Of a DNA stretch of 64,000 nucleotides, positions 18,033-26,829 are shown piece by piece (position 1 is the first letter of the stretch; each line of letters begins with the position of its first letter). Position numbers and translations under genes: made by a program. The DNA comes from Agrobacterium vitis (GTDB lineage: Bacteria > Pseudomonadota > Alphaproteobacteria > Rhizobiales > Rhizobiaceae), in assembly GCF_013337045.2 (NCBI RefSeq), contig NZ_CP118259.1:1426001-1490000 (forward strand), read 5' to 3'. The notes beneath the pieces were generated by a model. It was not told the origin of the DNA, searched no databases, and saw nothing but the letters and a program-made list of their open reading frames with translations.

Positions 18033-19163
18033 TTACGCCGCCTCGATATCACCCCGCGCCCAGCATTCCATGGTCTCGGCCATGAAGTCCTCAAACCTGC
18101 CTTCGGCGATTGACTGGCGGATACCCTGCATCAGTTCCTGATAATAGGATAGATTGTTCCAGGACAACAGCATACCGCCCAGCGCTTCGTTGGAGCGCAC
18201 CAGATGGTGCAGATAGGCCCGTGAATAATCTCGTGCTGCCGGGCAGGACGATTGTTCGTCCAGGGGGCGTTTATCTTCGGCGTGGCGGGCGTTGCGGATA
18301 TTGACCTTACCGCGCCGGGTGAAGGCGAGGCCATGGCGGCCAGAGCGGGTCGGCATGACGCAATCGAACATATCGATGCCACGCGCGACCGATTTCAACA
18401 TATCGTCCGGCGTGCCGACGCCCATCAGGTAGCGCGGCTTTTCCGTCGGCAGCACAGGCAGAGTAATATCGAGCATGCTCAGCATCACCTCCTGAGGCTC
18501 GCCGACCGCCAGACCGCCGACGGCATAGCCTTTCAGGTCCAGTTGCTTCAGCCCTTCGGCGGAGCGAATGCGTAAGCCCGGTTGATCGCCGCCCTGCACG
18601 ATGCCAAACATTGCCTTGCCGGGTTGTTCACCAAAGGCGACGCGGCAGCGCTCCGCCCAGCGCAACGACATTTCCATGGCGCGCTCGATTTCACGCGGCT
18701 CAGCGGGCAAGGCGACGCATTCGTCCAGCTGCATCTGGATGTCGCTGTCCAGCAGGCCCTGGATTTCGATGGACCTTTCCGGCGACATGTGATGCAGAGA
18801 ACCGTCGATATGGCTCTTGAAGGTGACTCCCTGCTCATCCAGTTTGCGTAGGCCGGAGAGCGACATAACCTGAAACCCGCCGCTATCGGTCAGGATCGGC
18901 TGCGGCCAGCGGATCAGCTCGTGCAAGCCGCCAAGTCTGGCGACGCGCTCGGCGCCCGGACGCAGCATCAGGTGGTAGGTGTTGCCCAGAATGATATCGG
19001 CGCCCCCTTCCCGCACCTGATCGAGATACATGGCCTTGACCGTGCCGACCGTACCGACCGGCATAAAGGCCGGGGTGCGGATCGTGCCGCGCGGCATGGT
19101 AATTTCGCCTAGCCGGGCCTTGCCGCTGGTGGCTTTCAGGGTAAACGTGAACTGCTCGCTCAT
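18033..19163 (-). CDS. tgt: tRNA-guanine transglycosylase, zinc site altered
   Basis: Tgt swaps guanine-34 for preQ1 in GUN-anticodon tRNAs, the step before QueA in queuosine synthesis. The 376-residue protein has the nucleophile region [10 protein letters not shown] and the full catalytic core. The C-terminal zinc site is not intact. By alignment from memory with the Zymomonas enzyme, three of the four ligands are replaced: Ser305, Ala310 and Asn336 stand where two Cys and the His should be, and only Cys307 remains. It starts 2 bases after the queA stop, so the two are co-transcribed. Confidence 0.94.
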   Translation of the reverse strand: MSEQFTFTLKATSGKARLGEITMPRGTIRTPAFMPVGTVGTVKAMYLDQVREGGADIILGNTYHLMLRPGAERVARLGGLHELIRWPQPILTDSGGFQVMSLSGLRKLDEQGVTFKSHIDGSLHHMSPERSIEIQGLLDSDIQMQLDECVALPAEPREIERAMEMSLRWAERCRVAFGEQPGKAMFGIVQGGDQPGLRIRSAEGLKQLDLKGYAVGGLAVGEPQEVMLSMLDITLPVLPTEKPRYLMGVGTPDDMLKSVARGIDMFDCVMPTRSGRHGLAFTRRGKVNIRNARHAEDKRPLDEQSSCPAARDYSRAYLHHLVRSNEALGGMLLSWNNLSYYQELMQGIRQSIAEGRFEDFMAETMECWARGDIEAA

Positions 19164-19165
19164 TG

Positions 19166-20224
19166 TTATTTGTCTTTCCGGAAGAGCAGGCTGGAATCGC
19201 CGTAGGAATAGAAACGGTAGCCGGTCTCGATCGCATGGGCATAGGCAGCCCGCATGGTTTCAAGTCCGGCAAACGCCGAAACCAGCATGAACAGCGTGGA
19301 TTTCGGCAGGTGAAAATTGGTCATCAGCACATCCACCGCCTTGAAGCGATAGCCCGGCGTGATGAAAATGCCCGTCGCATCTGACCATGGCATAAGACGG
19401 CCATCCTCGCTGGCAGCGCTTTCCAGCAGTCGCAGCGACGTGGTGCCGACACTGACGATCCGCCCGCCCCGCGCTTTGACCGCGTTAAGAGCCGCCGCCG
19501 TCTCGGCCGAGACATGGCCGATTTCCTGATGCATTTTGTGGTCGTCGGTATCGTCGGCCTTGACGGGCAGGAAGGTCCCCGCCCCGACATGCAGCGTCAC
19601 GAAATGGCGCTCGATCCCGGCTTTATCCAACGCCTCGAACAGGGAAGGCGTGAAGTGCAGACCGGCGGTTGGTGCGGCAACCGCCCCCTCTTCCCGCGCA
19701 TAAATGGTCTGGTAATCGGTGCGATCCTGCCCGTCTTCCGGGCGTTTCGCGGCAATATAGGGAGGCAGCGGGATATGGCCGACACCCGCAATCGCCCGGT
19801 CCAGATCAGGACCGGAGGCGGCAAATTCCAGATCGATTTCGCCCGCCTCGCCTTTTTCTGCAACCGTCGCCAATAGGCCGTCAAAGTCGATCACATCGCC
19901 TTGCTTGATCCGCTTGCCGGGCCTTGCAAAAGCCTTCCAACGATTGGCGGCAACGCGCATATGCAACGTGCAGGACACCGGCGTGCGCTCGGCCCCTTCC
20001 CGGATGCGAACACCCTCCAGCTGGGCCGGAATAACTTTGGTGTCGTTGAAGACCAGCGCGTCGCCGGCCCTAAGGAAAGACGGCAGCTCGAAAACCCGGC
20101 GATCTTCCAGCATTGGCGCCCCATCCGGGCGCACAACCAGAAACCGCGCCTGATCACGCGGACTGGCCGGGCGCAGCGCGATATTCTCGTCTGGAAGGTC
20201 GAAATCGAACAGGTCTACACGCAT
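19166..20224 (-). CDS. queA: S-adenosylmethionine:tRNA ribosyltransferase-isomerase
   Basis: QueA moves the ribosyl part of S-adenosylmethionine onto preQ1-tRNA to give epoxyqueuosine. The 352-residue product begins [16 protein letters not shown], the usual QueA start, and keeps family blocks such as TAGLHFTP and [10 protein letters not shown]. The frame extends to 20275, but the first 17 codons of that extension are not family-like, so I start at the ATG at 20224. It lies between ppiB and tgt in a five-gene minus-strand row. Confidence 0.95.
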   Translation of the reverse strand: MRVDLFDFDLPDENIALRPASPRDQARFLVVRPDGAPMLEDRRVFELPSFLRAGDALVFNDTKVIPAQLEGVRIREGAERTPVSCTLHMRVAANRWKAFARPGKRIKQGDVIDFDGLLATVAEKGEAGEIDLEFAASGPDLDRAIAGVGHIPLPPYIAAKRPEDGQDRTDYQTIYAREEGAVAAPTAGLHFTPSLFEALDKAGIERHFVTLHVGAGTFLPVKADDTDDHKMHQEIGHVSAETAAALNAVKARGGRIVSVGTTSLRLLESAASEDGRLMPWSDATGIFITPGYRFKAVDVLMTNFHLPKSTLFMLVSAFAGLETMRAAYAHAIETGYRFYSYGDSSLLFRKDK

Positions 20225-20302
20225 GATATCGCAACAGGGTTTGGAACGCGAAAACCCGCCCCAGCGCCGAAGCACCGGAGCGGGCTGACAGAAAAGCCGA
20301 AA

Positions 20303-20812
20303 TCAGGCGTCGGCGGCGACTTTCATCGAGATGATCGAATCCGGATCGGTGACTGGCTCGCCCTTCTTGACGGCGTCGATGACATCCATGCCTTCGATAA
20401 CCTGGCCCCAGACGGAATATTGCTTGTTCAGCCAAGGCGCATCGGTGAAGCAGATGAAGAACTGCGAATTGGCGGAGTTCGGGCTTTGCGAACGGGCCAT
20501 GGAGCAGGTGCCGCGCACATGTGACGTGGCCGAAAATTCAGCCTTCAAGTCCGGCTTGTCGGAGCCGCCCATGCCAGCACGGCCGGGATTGAAGCTTTCG
20601 CCACCCTTCTTGCCAAATTTCACGTCGCCGGTCTGGGCCATGAAATCGGGAATGACGCGGTGGAAGACGACGCCATCATAGGCGCCTTCGCGGGCCAGTT
20701 CCTTAATGCGGGCGACGTGGCCGGGGGCCAGGTCCGGGAAAAGGCTGATGACGACCTTGCCCTTGGTGGTTTCCATGATGACGGTGTTTTCCGGATCCTT
20801 GATCTCAGCCAT
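20303..20812 (-). CDS. ppiB: Cytoplasmic cyclophilin-type peptidyl-prolyl isomerase
   Basis: This cyclophilin domain protein catalyses cis-trans isomerisation of proline peptide bonds. The core motifs FHRVIPDFMAQTGD and GTCSMARS, with NSANSQFFICF, are present. The start at 20812 (MAEIKDPENT) has AAGGAG 7 bases upstream, which rules out the longer frame to 20845. There is no signal peptide, so it acts in the cytoplasm, in contrast to its paralogue just upstream. It is 169 residues long. Confidence 0.93.
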   Translation of the reverse strand: MAEIKDPENTVIMETTKGKVVISLFPDLAPGHVARIKELAREGAYDGVVFHRVIPDFMAQTGDVKFGKKGGESFNPGRAGMGGSDKPDLKAEFSATSHVRGTCSMARSQSPNSANSQFFICFTDAPWLNKQYSVWGQVIEGMDVIDAVKKGEPVTDPDSIISMKVAADA

Positions 20813-20950
20813 GTTTTTCTCCTTGGTATTCCGGTTTTCGGGCATTTTGCCCGATTTTGAAATCCGTGCCCTTTCCGCAGTCCGAAAGGACCGGAGAAGG
20901 GAACGGATGAGGTGACTGCTGCTTCACGCGCTTAATTAAGTGGCGGCAAC

Positions 20951-21529
20951 CTATTTCTTTCCGAGGGTGACCTTGATCATCCGGTCGGGATCGCTGACCT
21001 CGCCATTGCCACCCTGGCCGCGCTTGATCTTATCGACAAATTCCATGCCGGACACAACCTTGCCAACCACGGTATATTGGCCGTTCAGGAAGCTGCCGTC
21101 ACCGAACATGATGAAAAACTGCGAATTGGCAGAGTTAGGGTCCTGGGAACGCGCCATGCCAACCGTGCCACGCACGAAAGGCGTCTTGGAAAATTCGGCT
21201 GGGATATTCGGCAGCTTGGAAGCGCCGGTGCCAGCACGGCTCTTGTCGAAGCCGGATTTCATATTGCCATATTGCACGTCGCCGGTCTGGGCCATGAAGC
21301 CCTCGATAACGCGGTGAAAGGCGACATTGTCATATTGACCCTGGCTTACCAGCGTCTTGATCTGCGCCACATGCTTGGGCGCGACCTCCGGCATCAGTTG
21401 CACGACGACAGGGCCGTCCTTCAGCTGAATGGTCATGATGTTATCGCCAGCACCGGCCTGGGCCATGGCGTTGGTGGCAAGGGTGGAAAGCGCGAGCAGG
21501 CCCGCGAAAGCAAGAGACATGAGTTTCAT
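20951..21529 (-). CDS. ppiA: Periplasmic cyclophilin-type peptidyl-prolyl isomerase
   Basis: A clear signal peptide (hydrophobic stretch then ATNAMAQA cleavage region at about residue 23) precedes a complete cyclophilin domain with FHRVIEGFMAQTGD and GTVGMARS. It should fold proline-containing proteins in the periplasm. It is a paralogue of the cytoplasmic enzyme encoded next to it. About 140 bases separate the two and contain a partial hairpin. It follows coaD by 27 bases. Confidence 0.93.
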   Translation of the reverse strand: MKLMSLAFAGLLALSTLATNAMAQAGAGDNIMTIQLKDGPVVVQLMPEVAPKHVAQIKTLVSQGQYDNVAFHRVIEGFMAQTGDVQYGNMKSGFDKSRAGTGASKLPNIPAEFSKTPFVRGTVGMARSQDPNSANSQFFIMFGDGSFLNGQYTVVGKVVSGMEFVDKIKRGQGGNGEVSDPDRMIKVTLGKK

Positions 21530-21556
21530 GAAGGCTCCGTAATTTCTCGGATCGGC

Positions 21557-22051
21557 TCAAGCCTTGAGCCGGGATTTCAATGCCCGCGACACCTGCGGGG
21601 GGACAAAGGCGCTGACATCACCGCCCATGGTGGCGATTTGCCGGACCAATGTGGCCGTTATGGGCCGCGACGCCGTACCGGCTGGCAGGAAGACCGTTTG
21701 CAGGTCTGGCGCCATCTGCCGGTTCATGCCCGCAAGCTGCATTTCGTAGTCGAGATCTGACCCATCGCGCAGGCCGCGGACCAAAAGCGTCGCCCCATGC
21801 TGGCGGGCGGCATCGACGGCCAGACCATCGAAAGCGACAACCGAAACATCCCCTGCCCGCTCAGGCACGGCCTCGCCAAGACTGCTCGCAATAAGCTCTG
21901 CGCGCTCCTCGAAGCTGAACATCGGCACTTTACCGGGATGAATGCCGATCCCGACGACAACCTTGGGGACGACATTCAACGCCTGAACCAGAACATCCAG
22001 GTGGCCATTGGTCATTGGGTCGAAAGAGCCCGGATAAAAGGCAATTGTCAT
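21557..22051 (-). CDS. coaD: Phosphopantetheine adenylyltransferase
   Basis: CoaD makes dephospho-CoA from phosphopantetheine and ATP, the fourth step of CoA synthesis. At 164 residues it has the usual length. The nucleotidyltransferase motif [12 protein letters not shown] (T-x-G-H) is at the N-terminus, and [14 protein letters not shown] and the C-terminal TATLVR segment are present. It heads the coaD-ppiA-ppiB-queA-tgt row on the minus strand, a common order in rhizobia. Confidence 0.95.
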   Translation of the reverse strand: MTIAFYPGSFDPMTNGHLDVLVQALNVVPKVVVGIGIHPGKVPMFSFEERAELIASSLGEAVPERAGDVSVVAFDGLAVDAARQHGATLLVRGLRDGSDLDYEMQLAGMNRQMAPDLQTVFLPAGTASRPITATLVRQIATMGGDVSAFVPPQVSRALKSRLKA

Positions 22052-22269
22052 CGGTCCGCCCTAATCTTTTATGCCCGCCTTTTGTCACGGACAGGCTGGA
22101 ACCGCAAGCGCCTACCGCCCCGGTTTTCACGCCCGTTCCGTTCATATTTGTGGCCAGATCACCCCATGCCTGCCCCATGAATGCCTGATGAACGGCACAT
22201 TCAGGCCCGCTTCAAGGCCGGGTGTTTATACAGGGATCATGTTCAACGACAAGGCCAAGAGAACAAACA

Positions 22270-22395
22270 ATGCTTGCAGTTGTTTTGAGTATCGCAATTG
22301 TCAGCGCATTTGTTCTTGAAGCATTGGTAGCTTGGTTTGATGAACATGAAGACGATTGCTTCGCATTTCTGGCCGCTCAGATGAACGCCAGATGA
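22270..22395 (+). CDS. Small hydrophobic protein, 41 residues
   Basis: The frame opens with ATG at 22270 behind an AAGAGA site about 8 bases upstream. It encodes a single membrane helix (MLAVVLSIAIVSAFVLEALV) followed by an acidic tail with EHEDD. It is the first of three tiny hydrophobic frames in a row that end before a strong terminator. No family is recognised. Confidence rests on the membrane helix, the ribosome site and the grouping. Confidence 0.4.
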   Translation: MLAVVLSIAIVSAFVLEALVAWFDEHEDDCFAFLAAQMNAR

Positions 22396-22465
22396 ACGGA
22401 GTGTTAAGGGCAGCTTCAGCACGGCTTTTGTAAAAAGAGTGCACTGCTCACAGGAACAAGACGCG

Positions 22466-22488
22466 GTTGCAGCCATTGTTGCTGCAAC
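22466..22488 (+). promoter_or_regulatory. Hairpin upstream of the second small ORF
   Basis: GTTGCAGC (22466-22473) pairs perfectly with GCTGCAAC (22481-22488) across a 7-base loop. It lies 29 bases before the ATG at 22518 and could affect translation or processing of the small-ORF transcript. Confidence 0.35.
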
Positions 22489-22517
22489 TGGCCCCGTCAA
22501 AACGAAGGACGAAACCC

Positions 22518-22670
22518 ATGCTTGATAAAGTGACGATGATTAATCTGGTCTGGACTGCCATGATCGGCGCTATGCTGGCAACGAGCATTGGTTTTCACAT
22601 GAACGAAGACCGCGCCCCTTCCAATTTCCGCACGTCGATTTCGCAGCCTTACCACAGCGCCAGCCGCTGA
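22518..22670 (+). CDS. Small membrane protein, 50 residues
   Basis: The ATG at 22518 has AAGGA 8 bases upstream. One hydrophobic segment (MINLVWTAMIGAMLATSIG) is followed by a polar tail rich in Ser, Asn and Arg. I do not recognise a family. It is the second of three adjacent small frames on the plus strand. Confidence 0.45.
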   Translation: MLDKVTMINLVWTAMIGAMLATSIGFHMNEDRAPSNFRTSISQPYHSASR

Positions 22671-22737
22671 TTGGAACCTTGGCGCAGGATGACCGTTGAG
22701 GCTGGACAAGTGACGATCAGACACAAAGGAAAACAAG

Positions 22738-22857
22738 ATGTTCTTGCTTCTCTGCGTGCTCTCGGCTGCTATAAGCGCGATGTTTGTCTACTCTGTCGTT
22801 TCGACGATCTCTGCGCTACGCCGTGAGCAAGATGATTTGCGATCCCTGTTGAAATAA
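22738..22857 (+). CDS. Small membrane protein, 39 residues
   Basis: The ATG at 22738 follows AAAGGA with a good spacer. The first 25 residues are a membrane helix (MFLLLCVLSAAISAMFVYSV) and the rest is a charged amphipathic tail with RREQDD. It ends 25 bases before the perfect terminator at 22882-22925. The ribosome site, helix and terminator together make this the best supported of the three small frames. Confidence 0.5.
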   Translation: MFLLLCVLSAAISAMFVYSVVSTISALRREQDDLRSLLK

Positions 22858-22881
22858 TTGAATTCTATTCGGATCTATGAG

Positions 22882-22925
22882 AAACGCCTCGCCCTTCATT
22901 TGAAGGGCGAGGCGTTTCTTTTTGT
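22882..22925 (+). terminator. Strong intrinsic terminator
   Basis: A 16-base perfect stem (22882-22897 with 22902-22917) with an ATTT loop is followed by CTTTTTGT. It ends transcription of the small-ORF cluster on the plus strand. The minus side lacks a T-run, so it is not an obvious terminator for the suf operon that ends at 22972. Confidence 0.92.
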
Positions 22926-22971
22926 GACATTCTTTTATGGCAGCAATAGGCCCTGAAACAATAGGTCTTGA

Positions 22972-23358
22972 TCAGACGTGGACCGCCTGCCGCTGTTTCG
23001 CCAGCTCGGCCAGGTCTGCGGCCTTCAATTCTACCGACTCGCCGCAGCCACAGGCCGAGGTCTGGTTCGGATTGCGGAATGTAAAGCCGGAGCGCAAGGT
23101 TGTGGTTTCGAAATCGATTTCCGTACCCAGCAGATAGAGCACTGCGGCTGGCTCCAGCCAGACGGAGGCGCCGTCGCGGGCAATCAGGTCATCCCTCGGG
23201 TTCGGTTCTGTCACCAGGTCGATGGTATATTCCATCCCCGCACAGCCGCCCTTTTTAATGCCGACACGAATGCCCTTGGCATCCGAACCGGAATTCTCGA
23301 CAATTTCCTTGACGCGGGCCGCTGCCGCATCGGTCATGGTCATCACCGCAAAGCCCAT
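22972..23358 (-). CDS. sufA: A-type iron-sulfur carrier SufA
   Basis: SufA-type carriers accept Fe-S clusters from the SUF scaffold and pass them to target proteins. The 128-residue product has the three conserved cysteines, in GGCAGM near the middle and CGCGES at the C-terminus. The start at 23358 (MGFAVMTMTD) follows AAGGAG, which excludes the longer frame to 23424. It is the last gene of the suf operon. Confidence 0.93.
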   Translation of the reverse strand: MGFAVMTMTDAAAARVKEIVENSGSDAKGIRVGIKKGGCAGMEYTIDLVTEPNPRDDLIARDGASVWLEPAAVLYLLGTEIDFETTTLRSGFTFRNPNQTSACGCGESVELKAADLAELAKQRQAVHV

Positions 23359-23499
23359 GGGCTTTCTCCTTTTCACATCCGGGTTCAAGGCCCGGTGTTT
23401 TTTAAAAGTGGGTTCGGTTTTCAAACCGGAACAGTGCCAGACAAAACCGGCATGTTGACAATGTAATAGGCGGCTCGTCTTTCAGCAAGCCGCCCTCAC

Positions 23500-23895
23500 T
23501 CAATACCAGCCGATGGCGACCTGCGCCTCTTCAGACATCCGGTCCGGTGTCCATGGTGGATCGAAGGTCATTTCCACCTGCACGCCCGAAACGCCTTCCA
23601 CAGAGCCGACTGCGTTTTCCACCCAACCTGGCATTTCGCCAGCCACCGGGCAGCCGGGCGCTGTCAGCGTCATCATGATCTTCACCATGCGGTCGTCTTC
23701 GATATCGACCTTGTAAATCAGGCCAAGCTCGAAAATATCCGCTGGAATTTCCGGGTCATAAACGGTTTTCAGTGCCGAGATGATATCGTCCGACAAGCGG
23801 GCGACTTCCTCCGGCGGAATGCTGGAATGAACGATACCTTCGCGCACATCCGGCTTCTCGTCATTTTTACTGGTATTCATGTCGCTGACGCTCAT
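23500..23895 (-). CDS. sufT: SUF-associated MIP18/DUF59 protein (SufT-like)
   Basis: This 131-residue MIP18-family (DUF59) protein has the family core TVYDPEIPADIFELGLIY and the cysteine motif TAPGCPVAGEM. Such proteins help Fe-S maturation and are called SufT, or SufX in rhizobial suf operons. It lies 11 bases downstream of sufS and upstream of sufA, so the position supports the call. Confidence 0.9.
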   Translation of the reverse strand: MSVSDMNTSKNDEKPDVREGIVHSSIPPEEVARLSDDIISALKTVYDPEIPADIFELGLIYKVDIEDDRMVKIMMTLTAPGCPVAGEMPGWVENAVGSVEGVSGVQVEMTFDPPWTPDRMSEEAQVAIGWY

Positions 23896-23906
23896 GGTTT
23901 CAATCC

Positions 23907-25145
23907 TCAGCCGAAGAAGGTCTTGGCATAGTCAAGCGCTTCCACCAGCGCATCGATTTCTTCACGGGTATTATATAGGCCAAAAGAGGCCCGGCAGGTA
24001 GAGGTCACACCGAAACGAGACAGCAATGGCTGCGCGCAGTGCGTGCCAGCCCGAACGGCTACACCGCGCCGGTCGATCAGCATCGATACGTCATGGGCGT
24101 GGATACCCTTGAGCTCGAAGGAGAAAATCGCACCCTTGCCCGGCGCATTGCCGAAAATCCGCAGCGAATTGATCGCCGTCAGCCGCTCATGGGCGTAGGC
24201 GGTCAAATCCGCTTCATGCGCGGCAATCGCCTCGCGGCCAAGACCTTCGATATAATCCAGCGCATGCCCAAGCCCGATGGCCTGAACGATTGGCGGCGTT
24301 CCTGCCTCGAACCGATGCGGCGGATCGTTATAGGTTACCATATCCTCGGTTACATCGACGATCATTTCCCCGCCGCCCATAAAGGGCTGCATGGCGCGTA
24401 ACCGGTCCATCTTGCCGTAGAGCACGCCGATGCCGGATGGGCCGTAAAGCTTATGGCCGGTCATCACATACCAGTCGCAGTCGATATCTTGCACATCAAC
24501 CGGCATATGCACCGCCGCCTGGCTACCATCGACCAGCACCGGAATGCCGCGCTCCCTGGCAATCCGGCAAATTTCCTTGACCGGAACCACGGTTCCGAGC
24601 GCATTGGACATATGGGTGACGGCAATCAGTTTGGTGCGATCGGTCAGCCGCTTTTCGAATTCCTCGATGTGGAACGCGCCATCGTCATCCACCGGCACCC
24701 AGACCAATTTTGCACCCTTGCGTTCCCTCAGGAAATGCCAGGGCACGATGTTGGAGTGATGCTCCATGATGGTCAGGAGGATTTCATCGCCCTCGCCGAT
24801 CTCTTTCATGCCATGGCCATAGGCCACCGTATTGATGGCCTCGGTCGAGGATTTGGTAAAGATCACCTCGTCCACCGATCCGGCATTCAGAAAGCGCCGC
24901 ACCTTTTCGCGGGCCGCTTCATAAGCATCGGTCGCGGCATTGGAGAGAAAATGCAGGCCGCGATGCACATTGGCATATTCGTTGGAATAGGCATGGCTGA
25001 TGGCGTCGATCACCGCCTGGGGCTTTTGCGCAGACGCACCATTGTCCAGGTAGACCAGAGGTTTATCGCCATGCACCAGCCGCGACAGGATCGGGAAATC
25101 CTTTCGGACGGCTTCGATATCATAGGTCGATGGAAGTTTCGACAT
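23907..25145 (-). CDS. sufS: Cysteine desulfurase SufS
   Basis: SufS takes sulfur from cysteine and hands it to the SufBCD scaffold. The 412-residue PLP enzyme has the cofactor lysine in TGHKLYGPSGIGVLYGK and the persulfide cysteine in RAGTHCAQPL, the group II (SufS) form. I start at the ATG at 25145 (MSKLPSTYD), one base past the stop of the VOC gene. The frame runs further upstream only as an overlap with that gene. The operon also encodes a second desulfurase of the IscS-like type. Confidence 0.95.
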   Translation of the reverse strand: MSKLPSTYDIEAVRKDFPILSRLVHGDKPLVYLDNGASAQKPQAVIDAISHAYSNEYANVHRGLHFLSNAATDAYEAAREKVRRFLNAGSVDEVIFTKSSTEAINTVAYGHGMKEIGEGDEILLTIMEHHSNIVPWHFLRERKGAKLVWVPVDDDGAFHIEEFEKRLTDRTKLIAVTHMSNALGTVVPVKEICRIARERGIPVLVDGSQAAVHMPVDVQDIDCDWYVMTGHKLYGPSGIGVLYGKMDRLRAMQPFMGGGEMIVDVTEDMVTYNDPPHRFEAGTPPIVQAIGLGHALDYIEGLGREAIAAHEADLTAYAHERLTAINSLRIFGNAPGKGAIFSFELKGIHAHDVSMLIDRRGVAVRAGTHCAQPLLSRFGVTSTCRASFGLYNTREEIDALVEALDYAKTFFG

Positions 25146-25146
25146 A

Positions 25147-25539
25147 TTAAGCGTCATAGCTGATAAACTCCATGAGCGAGCCATCCGGATCGCGAAAATA
25201 GAGGCTTGTTCCCTCGCCCATAGCGCCAAAGCGACGAATGGGTCCCAGTTCGATGTCGATCCCCTGGGCCTCGAGATGGGCCTTGGCATCGCTGATCTTT
25301 CCACGCCAGCGGAAGCAAAGATCGCTGTTTCCCGGAGCGACAGGAATGCGGGCCACCGGCGTACCAATTGCGCCGGGGCCATGAACATTCAACTGCTGTG
25401 CGCCAAGCCGAAAAACATATCCGCCCGCTGCCGTCGCGACCGCTTCAGCCCCGATCACCTTCGTGTAGAAATCGCGCGCCCGTTCCCAATCGGAAACATG
25501 GATCACGGCGTGATCAAGGTTGACGGGAAGATCAGCCAT
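25147..25539 (-). CDS. VOC/glyoxalase-fold protein within the suf operon
   Basis: This 130-residue protein has the vicinal oxygen chelate fold: LDHAVIHVSDWERARDFYT at the start and a C-terminal LYFRDPDGSLMEF. Candidate metal ligands are His10 and the glutamate in SLMEF. It overlaps the sufD end by 8 bases and leaves one base before sufS, so it is translated with them. Family members include glyoxalase I, dioxygenases and resistance proteins. A role in Fe-S assembly is not known. Confidence 0.85.
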   Translation of the reverse strand: MADLPVNLDHAVIHVSDWERARDFYTKVIGAEAVATAAGGYVFRLGAQQLNVHGPGAIGTPVARIPVAPGNSDLCFRWRGKISDAKAHLEAQGIDIELGPIRRFGAMGEGTSLYFRDPDGSLMEFISYDA

Positions 25540-26806
25540 GGGTCTCCAGCCAGTCGGCGATCACCCCTTCCAGGGCCTCTACCAGTTCCTCATCTTCCAG
25601 CTCTTCCACCAATTCGGCGACGAAAGCCTTGATCAGCAGCCCGCGGGCCACTTTTTGTGGGATGCCGCGCGCCATCAGATAATAGAGGTGGTTGTGGTCG
25701 ATATCTGCAACCGTTGCACCATGGGCGCATTGCACGTCATCGGCAAAGATTTCCAGCTCTGGCTTGACCGAATATTCGGCGTCGTCAGACATCAGCAGCG
25801 TGTTGCACGCCATGCGCGCATCGGTCTTCTGGGCGTCGGGAGCAACCCGGATCTGGCCCTGGAACACGCCACGCGCCCGGTCGAATACAACATTGCGGAT
25901 CACTTCCGTCGAGGTGGTGTTCGGCACGTCATGACCAAGTGTCATGGTCACGTCCGTATGGCTTTCGCCACCCAGAAGGTTGACAGCACGCAGGGTGAAA
26001 TCGGAGCCTTCACCCGCCGTTCTGACATGGATTTCCTGGCGCACCAGCTTACCGCCGGCATTGATCACGAACAGCTTCAGCTTGGCATCGGTCCCCAGCA
26101 CGACCTTGATTTGGCCTAGATGGGTATCGGCAAGACCCTGGGTCTGCACGATGATCCACGTCACCTCGGCACCCTCGCCTAAGTCCAGGTCACTGACGCT
26201 GGAGATCAAGCCAGCGGCTTCGTCGGAATTGCGGTGGCGCTCGATCACTGTTGCCTTTGAGCCCGTGCCGAAGCTCGCCACAAACCGCGCATGGCTCTGA
26301 CCGCCACCCTGATGGGCCTGCAACTCGATCAGCCTGTCGACCTCGACATTGTCCTCGACGTTCAGCCGATAGCCATCGCGCACGAAACTGCCATTGATCC
26401 GGCCAATCGCATCGTCCTTGGAGAAGGCAACCAGATCGGTCGCCGCCGTTCCATCCAGCAGGCTTTCGCTATAGGCACGCACCGTCACACCGTCAGGTGC
26501 CGAAACATCACGGCTCATGCCCTGGCGCAGTTCAAAGATACGAGCCGCCTCCACCAGCGGCGCCACAGCCTTGGAAGGCGTTAGCGTTGCAGCGTCGGGA
26601 ATGGCCCGCAGCAGGGTTTTCAGATCCGTATAATGCCAGGCTTCAACGCGACGGGTTGGCAGGCCAGCCCGCTTCAGGTCATCAAACAGGATATCCCGCG
26701 CGCCCAGCACCGTGCCGTCGCCCGGCAAATCGCCAAGTTGGGCCGTATAGGCTTCGACCAGAGCAGCCTCGGCCGCTGTCGACCGATTGGCAGCTTGAAT
26801 GTTCAT
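25532..26806 (-). CDS. sufD: SUF scaffold protein SufD
   Basis: SufD forms the SufBC2D scaffold that builds Fe-S clusters. The 424-residue product has the SufBD core beta-helix and the C-terminal segment CAHGATVADIDHNHLYYLMARGIP, split here as the conserved HGATV and the histidine-bearing stretch that follows. An AAAGGAG site precedes the ATG. It lies 23 bases after sufC. Confidence 0.95.
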   Translation of the reverse strand: MNIQAANRSTAAEAALVEAYTAQLGDLPGDGTVLGARDILFDDLKRAGLPTRRVEAWHYTDLKTLLRAIPDAATLTPSKAVAPLVEAARIFELRQGMSRDVSAPDGVTVRAYSESLLDGTAATDLVAFSKDDAIGRINGSFVRDGYRLNVEDNVEVDRLIELQAHQGGGQSHARFVASFGTGSKATVIERHRNSDEAAGLISSVSDLDLGEGAEVTWIIVQTQGLADTHLGQIKVVLGTDAKLKLFVINAGGKLVRQEIHVRTAGEGSDFTLRAVNLLGGESHTDVTMTLGHDVPNTTSTEVIRNVVFDRARGVFQGQIRVAPDAQKTDARMACNTLLMSDDAEYSVKPELEIFADDVQCAHGATVADIDHNHLYYLMARGIPQKVARGLLIKAFVAELVEELEDEELVEALEGVIADWLETHG

Positions 26807-26829
26807 TGCAACACTCCTTTTTCGACCGG

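Noticed and set aside
25147..25539. VOC gene as an antibiotic-resistance (bleomycin or fosfomycin) determinant
   Set aside because: The fold is shared, but the tight position within the suf operon and lack of mobile signatures argue against a resistance gene.
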